From Apteryx mantelli (Eukaryota; Chordata; Aves; Apterygiformes; Apterygidae), in assembly GCF_036417845.1 (NCBI RefSeq), contig NC_089979.1, positions 2,037,424 to 2,101,423 on the forward strand: a stretch of 64,000 nt of DNA, in the 5' to 3' direction. Within the stretch, counting starts at the first letter, position 1, and each line of letters begins with the position of its first letter. Shown here one piece after another: positions 11,701-26,700 of this stretch. Made by a program: the position numbers and the translations under genes. The notes below the pieces were generated by a model that did no database searches, had not been told where the DNA came from, and saw nothing but the letters and a program-made list of their open reading frames with translations.

Positions 11701-14700
11701 TAAGTCCTGCTCCCAGGCACCTGATAAGCCCAAAGAGGGCAGAGATAAAGGTCAGGTGGGATTTTCCTTTTGGTTCTCACATCTCCTGCCTTGCCGGTCC
11801 GAGAACGGCTGGCCCAGGTCATGCAGCTAAGATGGAGCGGTACTTTCCCAGAGGGTAACACCAGCTGCAACCTGCTCTGCCCCCTAAAAGCCTCCACTAA
11901 ACAGTCTCTTCAGTTTTTATCGGGTAAAGCCCACCCAAAATGCTTGTGCCAGCTCCACCTTACATCCAAGAAGCTTCACATCAAAGCCCATGCTGATTTT
12001 CAGGGACTGAATAGGTCTTGTTCCATTTAGATCATGCACAGATACGGACTCCCTTGCTCCTTCTCCTGCAAAAGCTCCTTCCTGTGAGGAGGTGGCTCAT
12101 CTCCTGCTGGAAGGAAGCCTTTGAGGGAAGTGCCTGCACCAGGAGGGAAGAATGACTCACGGTCCTGCTGCTTCTTACAGCAGGATGAAAGGACATGCTT
12201 TTGTGCGTGTGCCTGCTGCCTTCTCGGAGGAGCTGGATGAGAGCCCTGCTCCTCAGCTAACTAACCTGCTGCTGCTTCTATGACTAATGAAATAATAAGA
12301 GAAGAAGGCAGCATTTGCTCCCCAGACAGCATTTTGGAGAGGATACAGAACCTTGCAGGCTGTGTGGGCTTTCTCGCCCCTTCGGGTGCTCCTAAATGCT
12401 GCCTGGAAAGGTTCCCTGCGTGATGGGGGCACAAAGCACTTTTATCCCTAACCTTGCCCATGACCAGAGACTGACACCCCCCTCCATATCTGTACATACC
12501 AGTCTGTGGAAGAGATCGGTCACCTTCACCTGGGAGAAGTTGGGTGATTTTATCTCCGGTTTCTGATGGGTTTTGGCTAGTATTAGAAAGAGAAAGCACA
12601 CACGCCAGGGTCACGTAATTGCAGCATGAGATAAGCGGTAGCTATTTTGCTACCTCACCGTGAGCACGACACACTCCCAGGCAGGGACAACATAACCCAG
12701 AAGAGCTCAGACCTGCTCAGGGAGCTGTCAAACACGAAACCCGGAGCTCCAGCCCACTCTTATTAGCACCGCTCCGTTTCAATACAGGGAGCCCTGCTCC
12801 TTTTACACATGCACATGCACAGCTCTTTGCCCACAGCTACATATCACAAATTAACTGCAGATTCCATAAAACCCTGCACAATTTTCCCACTTTGTACGAC
12901 CTTTGCAAATTGCACCCCTTTCCTGAGGCACTCTCCCCCATGCAGAATACACCCCAAAACCACTTACGGTGAATATCTGGGGCATCTCCGGTTTCAAAGA
13001 AGTCCTCTTCGTGGTCAATTTCCGAGTATTTGCTCAGCGAGCGTTTGTGAGCAAAGGAAAGGACCTCCTGGAGAATATCCATCTTCCGCAGGATCTTGCA
13101 TAAGCTGTGGATTCTCATGGCTTCCTCGTGCTTCATGATGGCTTTCTTCAGATGAGCCTTGCCTGGAAAAAGCACAGAAATCACAGCCTGGCCGTGCCAG
13201 CGGGAGATCCACACAGCTCTACTGTCGCTCCCTCTTCAACGCCAGGCAGTCTTGCTCGCTTGGCTGCCCACGGATTAAAGGAGTTTCAATTGCTGTGTCA
13301 CTCGACGTGATTCAGGGACAGCCCAGTCACGTTAGCAGCCTGCCAGGCTTTCAACGTGCGTTAAATGGAGTAGGTCCCAGCCGTCAGCTTAATGCCTGAA
13401 TGTAGGGCTGGAAGGGACCTTGAGGGGTGACCTACTTCGCTCCCCGGCAGCAGAGACAGGGCTGAGAATACCTGGCAGATGTTCTCTAAAACCGCCGGCG
13501 AAGGAGCTGCCATCACCTAGCGAGGGAGGCGGAAACAGCGCTTCACTGCCCTTGCAGCAAGCAAAGTTTCTCCTAACGTTTAACCTATATCTCCTCCGCA
13601 AATTAACTTCTCTCCATCTCCCCGTGTCCCTGGCGAGCACAGAGGACAATCAGATGCTGTCCTCTCTGTGACTGCCTTTCAACTTCGGGATAGTTTGACA
13701 CTTCTTCTCCCTCTTCTCTAGGCTAAGCAAACCCAGTTCCTTCACCTTTCCCTGCAGGTCCTGCTTTTTACCCTCTTTGGTGCCCATCCTTGCTTTTCTC
13801 CTCTCAAAGTGCCTTCAATTTGTTTTCACCGTGGCGAAAGCACAGTAGCTAAAAATGGCAGGAGAGATGTAAGCAACACCAAACTGAGCCAGACGCATCT
13901 GGAGATCAGGAGTGAGGTATACTGATGACCTCTGAATAAGTGACCTATGAATACCAATGCAAACATCCCTGTTTCGCCAGAGGCTGCAACGAAGGTGCCC
14001 ATAGCCAATGCTAAACTATAAAAAAAGCTAAATATATAGATACATAATAAAAACACACATGCCTCTAGCAGTTCCAGTTTCAAGACACATGGTGGCAACA
14101 TAATCCAGGGAGATAGCCAGGATTTACTCCAGAGAGTAAGCGGAGACAAATCAGTTGCCTAAATACCTCTCCTTTACTTCCCTTAGAAATAGGGGTGAAT
14201 ATCTGTGTTACAAGTTCCAATCAAGGAAATAGTTTGAGGCTGGATATAAAACCGAGAGGAAAAGATTCTCCAAAATAATCACTCCTATTTTCTTGTCAAA
14301 TACATAGATCTTATTTTATCAAAGTACCCACAGCCAGCCCCACTTGCAGGGGGAGGAAAGCACAAACACTGGAACGCCTTGGTTTTACGTGGCTTGGTAA
14401 TGACTATCACTGATTCCTGCTATTTCTACTGATGAACAAATGGATAACGAGAGATCACAGGAGATACAGGTTGAGACAGGTCACCTGAGAGCTCTCAGAT
14501 CATTAGCTGTTTTCTAAATCATCATCCACCTGGGACACTGACTCTGCCTCTGTCTCCCTCTAAGACTGTAAATTCACATTTCAAATGACAGGTCCTGTTC
14601 AGCCAGGTGATCAAACAAGATTTGACCAGGACGTTATGCAGTCTTTTGGTTTCAGTTTAGTGAAGGTGGTGGAGTATGTCACACGCCTGATATAAATAAT

Positions 14701-17700
14701 GTTATCGCAGTATGTAACAAGAGAAGGGGAAAAAAAAAAATCCTTCCAGGGAGATCATTTTAGTGCTGCAACTTTCTTCCTTTCTTATAAACTGAAAACA
14801 GAGCTGAGACTGGTGTCTGCATGTTCAATTTTTACAAGAAAATGATGAATAGAGCCTGTTTTCTCCTAGGAGAGCAGGCAGAGCTGGAAGCTCAGCTCAT
14901 GCCAATCAAGAAACCAGATTACAGGAGCTGAAGGTGTCAGGATAGTTTATCATAACACTCTGTTTTTGGGGCTCATTTAAGGGTTGCTGAGGGCGTCTTC
15001 CTGTGCCTGGGTGAGGAAAAGAGCGCATGAATGTCCTCTGCCTCCCACCAGCTAGCAGCAAAGGGAGGCAAAGCAGCCGGGAGGACTCTGCCTGGGCTGG
15101 CTACGTGACAAACTCATTCCCGGTATGGCCTGTTTCATTTCACACTTCTACAATTAGGGAAAAGAGCACCAAGAGACAGTTTGTGTGGGAGGCAAACGAT
15201 GACATCCTAGAAGTAGAGAACTGAGCTTTCTATTATTCTAGCCTCTTTGGGGAGGGCTGTTAAAATTCAACTTTAGCTGAATAAGCAAACGCTCCCATCT
15301 TTTCCCTTAAGCTGAAAATCAGCATGGGAGGAAGCCCTCATCTCTCGATCCTTTGGACATAGCTAAAAAAAGCCACCCCCGGCCTTCATTGTATCTTCTT
15401 GTAGTCAAGTCAATCAGGTGAAAGCCAAAGCCAAACTCCTTCCAGGAGCTCCAGGTCCAAACATTTCTCTGCACTGCGTTGTAGGATGTTACCCGGCTCA
15501 GGGTAAGTCAGTACAAGCTTTGTGGGTTGGTTTTTATCGTGGACCATTGAACTGGTCATCCCCTAAATGTTCACGGCTGCAGGGCTGAGGGTCCTTGTCT
15601 CATCCCCCATCCGTGGAAACGCTCCTTCCCAGTAACAGTGAAGCTGGACTGTACCATTAAAGTGAGATCCCCTTTGGAAACACCCGGAAATTTTTCTCAG
15701 GGAGCAGGTAACAGAGTCACAGACTCTTGGAGATAGCTTGGAGCTTGCTTTTGTCTCCGACCATCACACGGGGGTCACAGCCGCCCAGCGAGATAGGTAA
15801 CTGTGTTCAGACTGCGGGATCTTTACTGTTGGCAAGGAGCGAGCCAGAAAGAGCTCAGCACAGCTCTGCAGTTCCAGGGGGAATCTGCAGAACTAGCAGT
15901 TACAAAAACACCCACCCAATGAACAGACTTACTAAGAGATCATCAAGAAATGGAAGTACGCAAAAAAAAAAAAATGCACCTGCCTTCACAGCAGTGATTT
16001 AAAGGAGCTTCAATATTTTGGGAGTTATGCTCAGGCGCTGTCTGCAGGCTAAGGAAGAAAGTGCTGCATTTGGTCATAATCAGAAGGAGCTCTGCAATGA
16101 CAAATGCTGATGGCTTTATTCCACTCCTTCCTCCTTGCTCGCAGCGCAGTTTTTACTGCTTACATATATATTATCCAAGGGGGGAAAAAAGTGAAGGCTC
16201 GCATTTTTCATGGCTAGTGTCATGTCTGAAGTATCAGTGTAAAACAAGAGGAGATGGAAATGAGGGAAGTAAGATCCAACACACTCAATTAGACAGAATA
16301 CTCCTGTGACTGACAGAGCATTTAAACACTCTTATAGGGAAAGAGGGAACCATGATGCTTTCTGATCACTGCCTTCCTAGGAGGGGATCTTTTCAAAGGC
16401 AGGCAGACAAAAAGTGTCCTTACGTAGAGAGACCCCTCAAAGGCTCTTCAGCACGCACCTTTGTGGATACAGTTCCTACAGCAGAGTGCCTGGGTTACAG
16501 CAGGTTTGCTCTGTTCCTGTATCAGGGTTTATCACACCTTTGAGCCGAGAACCCAGATCTGCCACCAAGCATACACTTACCCAGCTTCCTTCTCTCCTCA
16601 GGATCCTGCAGCAGGATGCGGAGTGATGGCCCGTCCGGCATGGTGACGTGAAACTGGATAAAAGCTTTCTCATGCTCTGGGAGCTCAGCATCAGATGCCA
16701 CTGTGCGAAACAGAGGTGGGAACACGCTTAGAGAAAGTCAGAGCACTGCTCAGCTTCAGATGGGCAGGGAGTCCCAGGTGGCAAGAGGAGAAGGTGGACA
16801 GCGAGCCACATCCACACTGCTGTGCACATGGCTCTGCTAGCTTCAGTGGTAGCTTTCTTTCATCCACCGGGGGCTTGGCTTTAGCAGCAACGGTCTGCAA
16901 AAACCACCAAGAAATAGCTGATGGAGAGGGAAGATTTATTATATTAAAGGCCACACCACGCTTTGAAGCTAAGTGCAGGATTTGTCTTGTCCACATCACT
17001 TCAATATCTGGCTCTTTTGCCTCCTTCCCTCCTTTGCTCTGTTTTAGAAGCAGGATTGAAAATAAAAAGCCCTGAATATTCCCATTGAAGGTTAGTGACA
17101 TGGAGCTAAGTCAGATGACAACTAGAGCACAAGAGCAGAGGAAAAATGACAGGCTAAAGTGTAAACAGTGAGCCAAACCCCCCAAATCTGCTCCCTCCTC
17201 CTTGCTGCATTCGGGACCCCACTTACAGCCACACATGCAAAAATGATAGAGATAACCCAGCTGGGGGAACATGACCAGAGGGGTTTGCCCAGTTGCAACC
17301 AGCGCAATACCAAGGCCTTCTCCTATTCCTTTCTTCCACTGTCGGGTTTTTGCCACTGCAATCTAGACACGAGGCACCCACCGAATGCCCTTCAACACAG
17401 GGAGGGAAGGATCTCCAGATGGAGAAGCCACATCAGCTGCACCGGTGAGGCCGTGATGGAAACACCTTGCACAGGCTCTCCAAGCACTAAGCTAGGCTTT
17501 GCTCTGTATGTGTGATTTTTACCTAATTATTTCCAGGCAAAGTTGTTCTTAATCCCCTTCGGTTCAGAGGCACCTCAAGACTCATTGCATCCTCCCCGCC
17601 TGGGGACAGGATGGGACAGCAAGCAATTAAGAGGGCTCTTGGGCTCCAGTACTGGAGCACTAGGAACTCGTTGAATTGAGGGAGATGCCAAAGCCCAGCC

Positions 17701-20700
17701 AACCCCCCTGGCATTGGCACCCTGCAGGCTGTGACCCAGCAGCTCCATCACGCTGACTCTGGATGCCAACTCTCTCCGTGCAAGTACCCACGGGGGATTA
17801 AACTTCAGCATAAAGAGTTTATTGATGGTCGATTACAGGAGCAAGGGATTTGTTATTCTGAACAACGGGGCCAGAGCACGCTCGGAGAAGCAGAAAAGTT
17901 GGCACATGAGATCTGACCAGGCAGCCCTTCCAAAAAAAAAAAACCCCAGGAAATGTGCAGATTCACACTTCCCCCAACACCTAATGTTTTTGGGGCAGGC
18001 AAACAGCCACACAGTCTCCGGGGAGAGGTTTGTCCTGCCCCTTCTTACCTGACCTCATCCCTGTCCTCTGCTGCCTCTCCCATTTCTGGCTTCAAGCCTC
18101 TCCAGCCTCACATCATGCCCCAACTCCCATCTCTGACCCAGCATCTTTTCTCACTCAGCCCTAAAAGCCTCTCTTGGTTCTGCAACGCCCACACAGCCCA
18201 AGCCTCGCAACAACAGTTTGGGCAGGCTACGGAGAGGGGGGAGCGCCAGATCCACCCTCCAAGCGAGCTGCTGACGGCTGTGCCCCCAGGAAGGGCTGCG
18301 AGCCTCCCTCCCCACGCTCCCATTTTAGGTGCAAGGCAGCCTGCAGTTGGAAGTCGTGACGCTGCTCTTCTCCAGGGATCAGCAACCCGGTCCAACACTC
18401 TGCAGAGCACCCAAAATAGGCCCTTTGCGTTTCTGGGACGCTGGGCTTTTCTGCAGCCTTCTGCAGAAGGCTGCATCGCGTCAAGATGCCCAGGAAAGTT
18501 GGGGATTCTGCAAAGACCTTAGCGAGGGACTGTATGATGAGGCAGGAAAAGAAAGCAGGCAGAGGGAAGGATGTACATGAGGCAGATCACTTTGGCAGCG
18601 AACAGAGGGGCCCCAGCTCTGGGCCTCTGACAGTCCCCTCGGTGCAAGCAAGCAAGCAGGAGAGCTAGCATCTGGGTTAGCTCAGTGGTCTTCAAGGCCT
18701 CTACTGCTTCCAGGCCCACAGCAAAAGCAGGTGGGCTGGCTGGTGAAAGTTAGGACAGGGGTCTCCAGGGCTGCACTGCTGTCTGCAGAAGTCCCCCAAG
18801 AAGCAACTCAACCCTGCTGCCTGTCCTCAGCCACCCCCGCCACGTGGAGAGCCAACACCGCAGGACACAGCATGCATCTGCTGCTCACCCCCAAGTCCTC
18901 AGCCTGAGGCAAACTCACTCGCGCAAATGTCAGTGACAGCACAGATGGAGATTATGGGTCACATCCCAAATACCAGCTCCAGCTGAACTCTGCAGACTCA
19001 TGTCACCCTGCCTCAGGTGCAGCTATGTGCATCCTGCTGTCACGACTTGGTCCTGCAGCTCTGAGAGAGCCAATGACAGCCAGCCAGAAGGCTGGCAATT
19101 AAATTTGGGTAGCCCAGACCAGTTTGTCCAGGGAAATCCCATTTTTTGCAACCACTGGCTGGCCTGCCAGGTGGACCAGCGCTGCAGGACTAGGGAGTCG
19201 AGCTGAGGTGCCCCTGGAGAATGCCCTGCTGAGCTCCCTGGCATGCGCTTGGTCAGCAGGCAGCGAGCTGTGCCTCTCCCTGGTGTTTACCCACCCAGCA
19301 CCCAAGTGGAGAGCACGTGACATTCCTACAGCACCTTTTTGCTGACCTCTTTGGAGAGATTTTGCAAGGACTGTACAAATCGGAGAAAGAAATGGGGGAA
19401 ATCTACCCTGTGGCATGCTCTTTTCAGTCTCTCACTGAACTGGCAAGCAAGACCAACATCTCAGAGCATCCCAGTGGCTCTAGGTTTGTATCCTGTTACT
19501 CTGTGTGGATGTCCTTTTAGCTCTTTCTCACAATCTCCCAAATACCAGGCTGCTACTTGAATGAGTTGAGACAGCATCCACAACAGAGGAGCACTTGGCT
19601 AAATGGGAAGTCATGTCCAAGATGTAAAGCCGATATGCTTAATACTCACCAGGGCAGTCACAGAGAGCAATGGCAGCGAAGTAGTGGGAGAGGGCCTTGA
19701 AATGCTCTGACTTGACATGGACCATGGTGGTCCAAGAGAAAGGAACGTAATCCTTCACGTGGGCCTGGGTCATCGTCTGGTGCACCAGCGAGTAGACGTC
19801 TTCAACCTGCAGGCATCAAAACTCAAGCTGCTGACGCACAGGCTATTTATCACATCCGTCTGGAGGCATTGACAACAGAGCCGCCTCCATCTGTGACAGT
19901 CCTGCTAGGACCCTCCTAGGAGTTTGTGGTGCGATTCCTCTGCCCAGTGCATGGGTGATCTGTGCCCCAAGATCTGCTGACCACAGAGGGAGCTCAGGGT
20001 GCCTCACTGGGGTGGCCTGCAGGGTCCTGGTGTCCCCATTGCATGGGCAGCAGGGAGGCAGTCACACGAGCTCTTCCCATCTTGCACGGTTTGAGCAAAG
20101 CCCTGGTACCAGAGACCCCAGGGAGGAGGAAGGGGGCCTGGTAACCTACACAGGGCTCTGGTATCTGAGCTTGAACATGCTGCAGCTCAAACCCAGCCCA
20201 TCACAACATTTTGTACCCCCAGGATATTTGAACAATAAAGATCTCTCTTTTCAGCAGATTCGAGGCACAGATTCTCTTAGTCCCTTGGCCAAAGTGACAC
20301 AGAAAAGCCCCGCTGAAATCCTGCTCCAAGAAAAACAAACCACGTGAGCTCAGCTGTTTGCCCTGCTCCAGCAGAGCCTTAACAGAGATGGTGATGCTCT
20401 GATTGCCGTAACAACTCCCGATATCACACTGAGCAGCTGGTACAGCCCAGAGGTCTCAGGAAGCCATCTCAGCGCAACTCCTCAGAGGTGGGGTCTGGCA
20501 GAAAGAGCATCTTCTGAAGCCTGGTTTTATTCTTGGCCTGGGCCTGGCACTGTCACAGCTACGTAGAGAAGGCAGCTTTCCCAGCAGGACAAGGTGGAAC
20601 GATTAAGGACTTATCTCTGATATGGACGTTGGGTTAATTCTATTCATAACTCAAGGTTAGGAAATGCAGTTATGTTAACAGCGTGCATGACTTAGCCCCT

Positions 20701-23700
20701 AAACCACTGAGGGGATTGCTTCTTTTCTTTACGGCTGGATTAACAACCGGCAATATTTACAAACAGCTCAGCAAATGCACAGAGGCAAGCAATGTCCAGG
20801 AGGTTGCTGCCTCCACCTGCTCACCCTGCTCTCCAGCTGCTTCATGGTGGCAGGCGGGGCTGTGACACAGCTCGCAGGGTCCCTCTTGCTTGCTCCACCA
20901 GTGACAACCCCACAAAATCCTCTACTCTCTCCATATGACACCCTCGCCCGGCTTTGCTGTGGGACCCAACAGCAGCACTTACCCTGGCTGCTTCCTGGGC
21001 AAGCTGCAGCTGCGTGAGGAAGTCACTCTGGGCTTGGAGCAAGGTCACCTTCTCAAAGACACACTCCTGCACCTGCGCGATCATCAGCCGCACCAGCATG
21101 TTCAGGGAAGAGGCACTCATATCCAGGCTGGGGGCATTGGAGAAGTTTTCCTTCAAGTAGTTAAACGCACCTACACAATGGAAAAGCTCCAGGTAGCTGT
21201 TTTGCTTGCAATTCTGCAGCTGAGTTGCAAACGGGAAGGATCAGCTTTCCTAGGACAAAGATTCTTCAGTCCAATCTCCATTAGCACCACAAGAGGAGGA
21301 ACAGCCCTAGATCCAGCTCCAGGATGCTGGTGCACATGTACTGTGCACCTCTCAAGTTTTTCACCATAACAGGCAACAATACTGACCCTCGTGCCTGCGG
21401 CTTGCTCTTAAAAGCCCTGGATGACAGCAATTCCAGGCTAGTCAGTTTTTCCTAGCACCTAACGTGAGTTTTTGCTGGAGTTTAGGGCTATCATCTTCTA
21501 CCAACTGCTGACGTGAAGGGAAAAAAAAAATCATTCCCTTCATCTCCGCACTAGTCATATTTGCTTGCAGGTTGATCAGCATTTCTCTAGAAAGATAACT
21601 GGAAGGCAGACCGTTCCCTTTCCTGCCCTCTCCTTTTTTCCAGCCCTCTGACTTTTTTTTTCCCTCTCCCCTTCAGGCTCTTTTAGTTGGCCCAGCTGAG
21701 ACATCGCTAGGGCTCTGCAACAAGAAAGAGGCCTTTGGGTGGCTTTCACACCATCACAGCTCCTCTTTACACCTGCAGCAGCACCACAGCTTGTGGCACA
21801 TTAAGAAATCTCCCACCCCTCTCTGCACAACTGCTCCTTGCCTGCTCGCTCGCTTGCATTTGTGCAGCCGATTATTCCTGTTCCAGCACAGGCGAGCTCA
21901 ACTCTGCCCCTGCTCGGTTTCAGCCTAGCTCAAAACACTCCCTCCTCTCCCCGCTGAAGCAGATGGCGAGGCAGAGGAAGGGGAGCCAACCTACCGGCTG
22001 CCTTCTGAAACGCATCGATAGCCCGGTTGACTCCCGGCAGCGAGGCACGGTCCTGCCGTGCCCCAATCTGGGTGTGCAGGGCTCCGATGTTGAACAGCAC
22101 GCTCCCTTTCTCGAAGGCCAGAGCCCGCTGGTGGGAAGGGACTCCCGTCAGAGAGTCGTACCTGGAGAAGGGAAAAGTTAGCTGCTTCACGTGCAGCCCC
22201 CCGATACGCTTCCCCCCGGCAGCAAAGTCCTTGCTAAGTGTGCCAAGAGAATGCTGTTCTCCGAGGAAGACCACCAGCTGCTCCCCTTGACCTCCCCTGC
22301 TCCCTCAAGGAAGAGCCTTGAGTGTTTTCACCATTTCGCATGGAGCGTCTGGGACTTGCAGCCACAGTTCCCAAAGCAATTTATTCCCAGGCCCCGCAGG
22401 GCACGTGCTTCCACATGCCTCCTTTAACTGATCTGCCCAGGGTCGTAAGCCGATATTAAGCCAAGAGCAAGGAGGAAACTCAGCTCTCCATGTCAGCTGG
22501 CCCCTGTATTGCTATCGAGGTCAAAAAAAGGACAGGTTGGATCTTCCAGATGTTACGAGGGAAGACGACCCCTGCACACAGCCAGGAGGTCTGGTCCTAT
22601 TTACCTCCCCCCCCCCCCCCCCCAAAGCGCTCCCACATCAGCCCCGTTTAGGAATGCATGTGGAAGTGCAAAGGTCAGAAAGGAAAAAGCTTCACGAACC
22701 AGTGAAAGAAGACACCCAGGTTTTTACTGGGAGGGAAGAAGCGGTTGTCAAGGAAGTACAGCTGGTTGTAATACTCCATGAGGAGTTCGAGCCCAGCCTC
22801 GTTCCGGCTTGGGGTCCGCATCGCCTGTGGAGAAGCAAAAGAGGGAGGATGGACACGTGGGTGGGAAGGGAGGGGGAACAGGAGGAACATGAGATTTACA
22901 TGCTGGCCAGCGGGACTTAACAGCTCTGTGGGCTACAGAATTGGCCTAAGTGGGAGAAACTCCACCCAAAAGGCTTTGTGCAGAATCCCTCTTTCCAGGC
23001 AAAGGATTTCAGTGGGCAGGAGAACAGCATTTGGCCAAGACCTTCAAGACTACCATAGCACATGCAGTGAAGGGGGCAGGATTCATTAATGCGGCTTCCC
23101 AGCTTTTCAGCATTGCACTTGGTGGTGGCACGGCAGAGGGAGACAGTCTCTTGTGTGACAGCTGAGATGGGTTTACCTATGAAAAAGGCCGGGGAGATAC
23201 AAAGTCCAAGCCAGGGCGCACAGACTAAACCCAGCAAACTAAAAGCAGGCGGCGTTCCAGTTCTGCCTTTGTTCTGATGGCAATGCTCACCTTAACCAAG
23301 CTGGGATATTTTTTAATTATTATTTTTTTAAAGAGAAAAATGCGTGCAAAATCGGATGAAACAAATGCTAGAGAGGAAATCCATCCAATTTTTGCTCATA
23401 ATAGAAAAGACTGAGGGAGGGATTTTGATTTTACAGTGGAAGGAGTGACAGAGCTCTCTTATTAATTCCGAGTTTCAGTCACGAGTCCTCTTCCAGGCTC
23501 TGACTTTCCACGGCTCCCCTCCCACAGCTTGAAGAGCAGGACTGGGACCTTTATAAGCCTGGGAAAGTATTTTCTTCCTGCTCATGAGGTCAAAGCTTCA
23601 TGGCAAGGCGAAACTGAAAATACTTATGAGAGCTATTTGGTAGGAGAGGATAAAGTTCACCTTTACCAGTTTGCTCTGCATTTCCTCCTCTCTGACTACT

Positions 23701-26700
23701 ACGTTGTGTGTTAGCTGGACAGAGAGCAGTCATTTTGCCTTGCCGCTGATGAATTATTATTCATAAAACAACAATAATGGATCACATTATACTTTTATTA
23801 ATGTTCAGTTCTAGGTTGGTAAGGCATTAAAGGGGAATTCTACTATAGGGAAAGAAAACAATTATTTAGTGGTCTGTAATATTTTGTAACCTATGAACTG
23901 AAGCCAAGGTGTTCTAACGCATGCTGCAGGAATCCAGTACCCAAAGACACGAGGACAAGCGTGCAGTTTGGAGGGAGCATGAAGGGACCCAGAGAAAAAT
24001 GCAGCACCTTCAGTGACATTTCTCAACAAGCCAGAGCAAGATTTTGCAACTCAAGGGACACAGACCTGCCGCAACTCCATAAACTCTTTGATTTCCTTTT
24101 CAAACAAGATACCGTCCTCTCCATAGTGCTCGCTGATGAGATCCTGCGTGGGGGAACAAAAGAAAATCCACAGTCACCCTTGAAAACAGACATTCAAGAT
24201 TTGAAAGGTGACTTCTGACAATTCTGTATAAGCAACATGCCAGCTTTCTCAACAAGGTCTTTGGAAACCTGCACCAAGAAAAGCCAGGAAAGCGATCTTC
24301 TCCCCTGCCAAACCTATACAGGACACCTCCAGCTCACACACAGGGACACCGCAACCCTACCAGGCATCTGCTCTCCAGCAGCCTGGGGAAATCGCGGTCA
24401 CTTCCCCACTGCTCCACTCTCCAGCCTCACATTTTCCCCCTGTGTTTCAAGTCCACCTCCTTGTCCTGAGTTTATTTTTGCCAGGCCCTAAAAGCAACCA
24501 TCCCAAAGAAGAAAACGTTTTGCAGTTGCTGCAGAGTCTCCTCTACAGCTGTGAGATGTGCCCATATACAGATATATATTCCCCAAAGTGCAGATTTGGT
24601 TCCCTAGTCAGTCTAAATTGCATCGAGTGTGCAAAACCCCAAGGTTTACCTTTAGTGGTGCCAACAAGTCCAGCTCCTTCGTCTCCTTCAGGCCCAAAGG
24701 AATCATGGGGACACTGATGGACTCGCTGGAAGAACAAACAGACAACCTATTCGGTGACCATTTCGTAAATGTTGGAAAGTCCTTGTGCTTTAGGGACAAA
24801 CACGAATCAGCTCCGGGCTCAGAAATAAACTCCAACCCCAGGCAAGCCTGGCAAGCTGTACAGTGTTGACATGATGGGAAGCTGCCACCCACGTCAGAGA
24901 CCAGAGGGGTCCCCAAAAATCAATCCTGTGCTGCACCTCCTTTTTCTTTTCTGCCTGTGCCAGCAGCAGCACACACACTACAGGGGAAAACACTCTTTGC
25001 CCTGGGTTTAATCTGTTCCTGCTGAAGGGCAAAACTAGAGGGGACCAGACTCCACTTAGGAGAAGGAAGCCAGATGTGATTCCTGCCGATAGACGTGATG
25101 CTGGGAACAGCAGTGCACTTTTGACGGGCAGAAGCAGCAATGCTGCACTGCCCGTCACTGGGAAAGGCGCACAGAGATGACAGCCTGAAATCATCAGTCT
25201 GTTATTACTCCAGCTTCTAGTTTTTATCTCCATCACAAATATAATAGCAACCGAATTGGCTGCAGTGACAAAGCTGTTTTAATTAACAGCTATTGCGAAA
25301 TGGGTGTGATGTGAGCACAGGTCATGGATTCACGAACTCCCACATGCTAATATGGGCTTCATCACTGATAAGGACTTGCTCAAAGGTGCAGTGCTATGTC
25401 TAATATGGAAATTTTCAGCATCTATTAAAACCAGTTGTCTAATAATAGCCCTTATCACAGAGCCAGTTCAATACTTGTAAAACACTGAAGATTACAAGGA
25501 CTTTGGCAATACCCAGCTGAGGAGTGGTTTGTATTTCAACATTAAGGAAAGAAAACAAAAGAGGTCATCTGTGGAGCAAAGAAGCATTGCACGGTTGTAG
25601 GACGACAGCCAGGAAGAACCATCCTTTGGGGGTTTTAGTTGCTATTTTCATTTTCTGTTGCCAAGAAGTGAAGTGGCCTGTACCAGCAGCAGGGCCTCGA
25701 GCACGCAGAAAATTACATCTCTTTTGCTCAGCAGCAAGAGCAAAGAACTTATTCCCAACTGTACGTAGAGACCTGCCGGATCCAGACTCTTTGCCCGGAA
25801 ACCCAAATACCCACAGCCTGGCTCCTGTACACTGAGATGAGAACCTACGGTACTACCTGCAGCTCACGCCAGCCTCTGGAGCAGAGACGCAAATGGTTTC
25901 CCCAACACCTGTTTATTACTCAGGGATGTTCCTCACCCTCCGCATTGAGCCGTGTTACCATGTCCCCGAACACTTGGCCTCCCAGGGGGAGAAGAAACAA
26001 GAAGGGCTTAGCAGAGCATGAGATGGGAAAGGGGTCAGGAGGGATCAGGCCCTCACCAGCCTGGCTTTACACAACAGCAGGTTACCTAAACCCCTCTCGT
26101 TAGCTCTAGAAACAACTGATGAGCCGTTAGCACATCGCAGTCCGGGGAGGAGAGGAGGCAAAAAAAGCTGCAAAAATCGGGCAGCGGGAAAATCCTTGGC
26201 CTGTTCATCCTCATTCGGTCACTGAATAAACAGCCTCCTGAGAGCTATAATTAGTATGAAAAAACGGTTATCACTTGCTCTCTAACGAGATTTCAGCTTG
26301 AATTGAATACCACAGAGCAAACAAAGGGGGTTTTGTTTGGCCTGCGCAGAGTTTTGGGGTTATTGCTCTTGCTTTCTTTTCAAACCACAGCAAACACGAG
26401 GTGGGTTACAAAGGCCAAGCATCCCTGCTAGGAAACAGCTTGGGGAAGAAGCCTGTGTCACGGGAGGATTCAGCCCGACAACTTAACTTCCCCAGCCTAT
26501 TGCTGGGAAGAAGGAAAACGTCCAGGATTATGCTGAGACTGCAGCAGAGCCTCTGGGCAGAGGGAACGCTCAAGTGACACCTCCCTTTCCCCTCAGCAGC
26601 ACAGCAATCCTTCCCTGAGGAGGACCACGTTTTGGGGCAAGATGTATCTCCTGCGTACATCTACCTGCCATACAGCCGTCTTAGGAAAGGAAGGAGCGTT

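Larger units (their letters stand above)
13163..22699 (-). other. RHPN1: RHPN1 introns 6 to 10
   Basis: The introns between exons 6 and 11 hold the L3/CR1 fragment (13395-13828), the C17 run and short A or T runs. I see no nested gene or structural RNA. The 3.4-kb intron 10 and 2.9-kb intron 9 are otherwise unrecognised. Confidence 0.5.
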
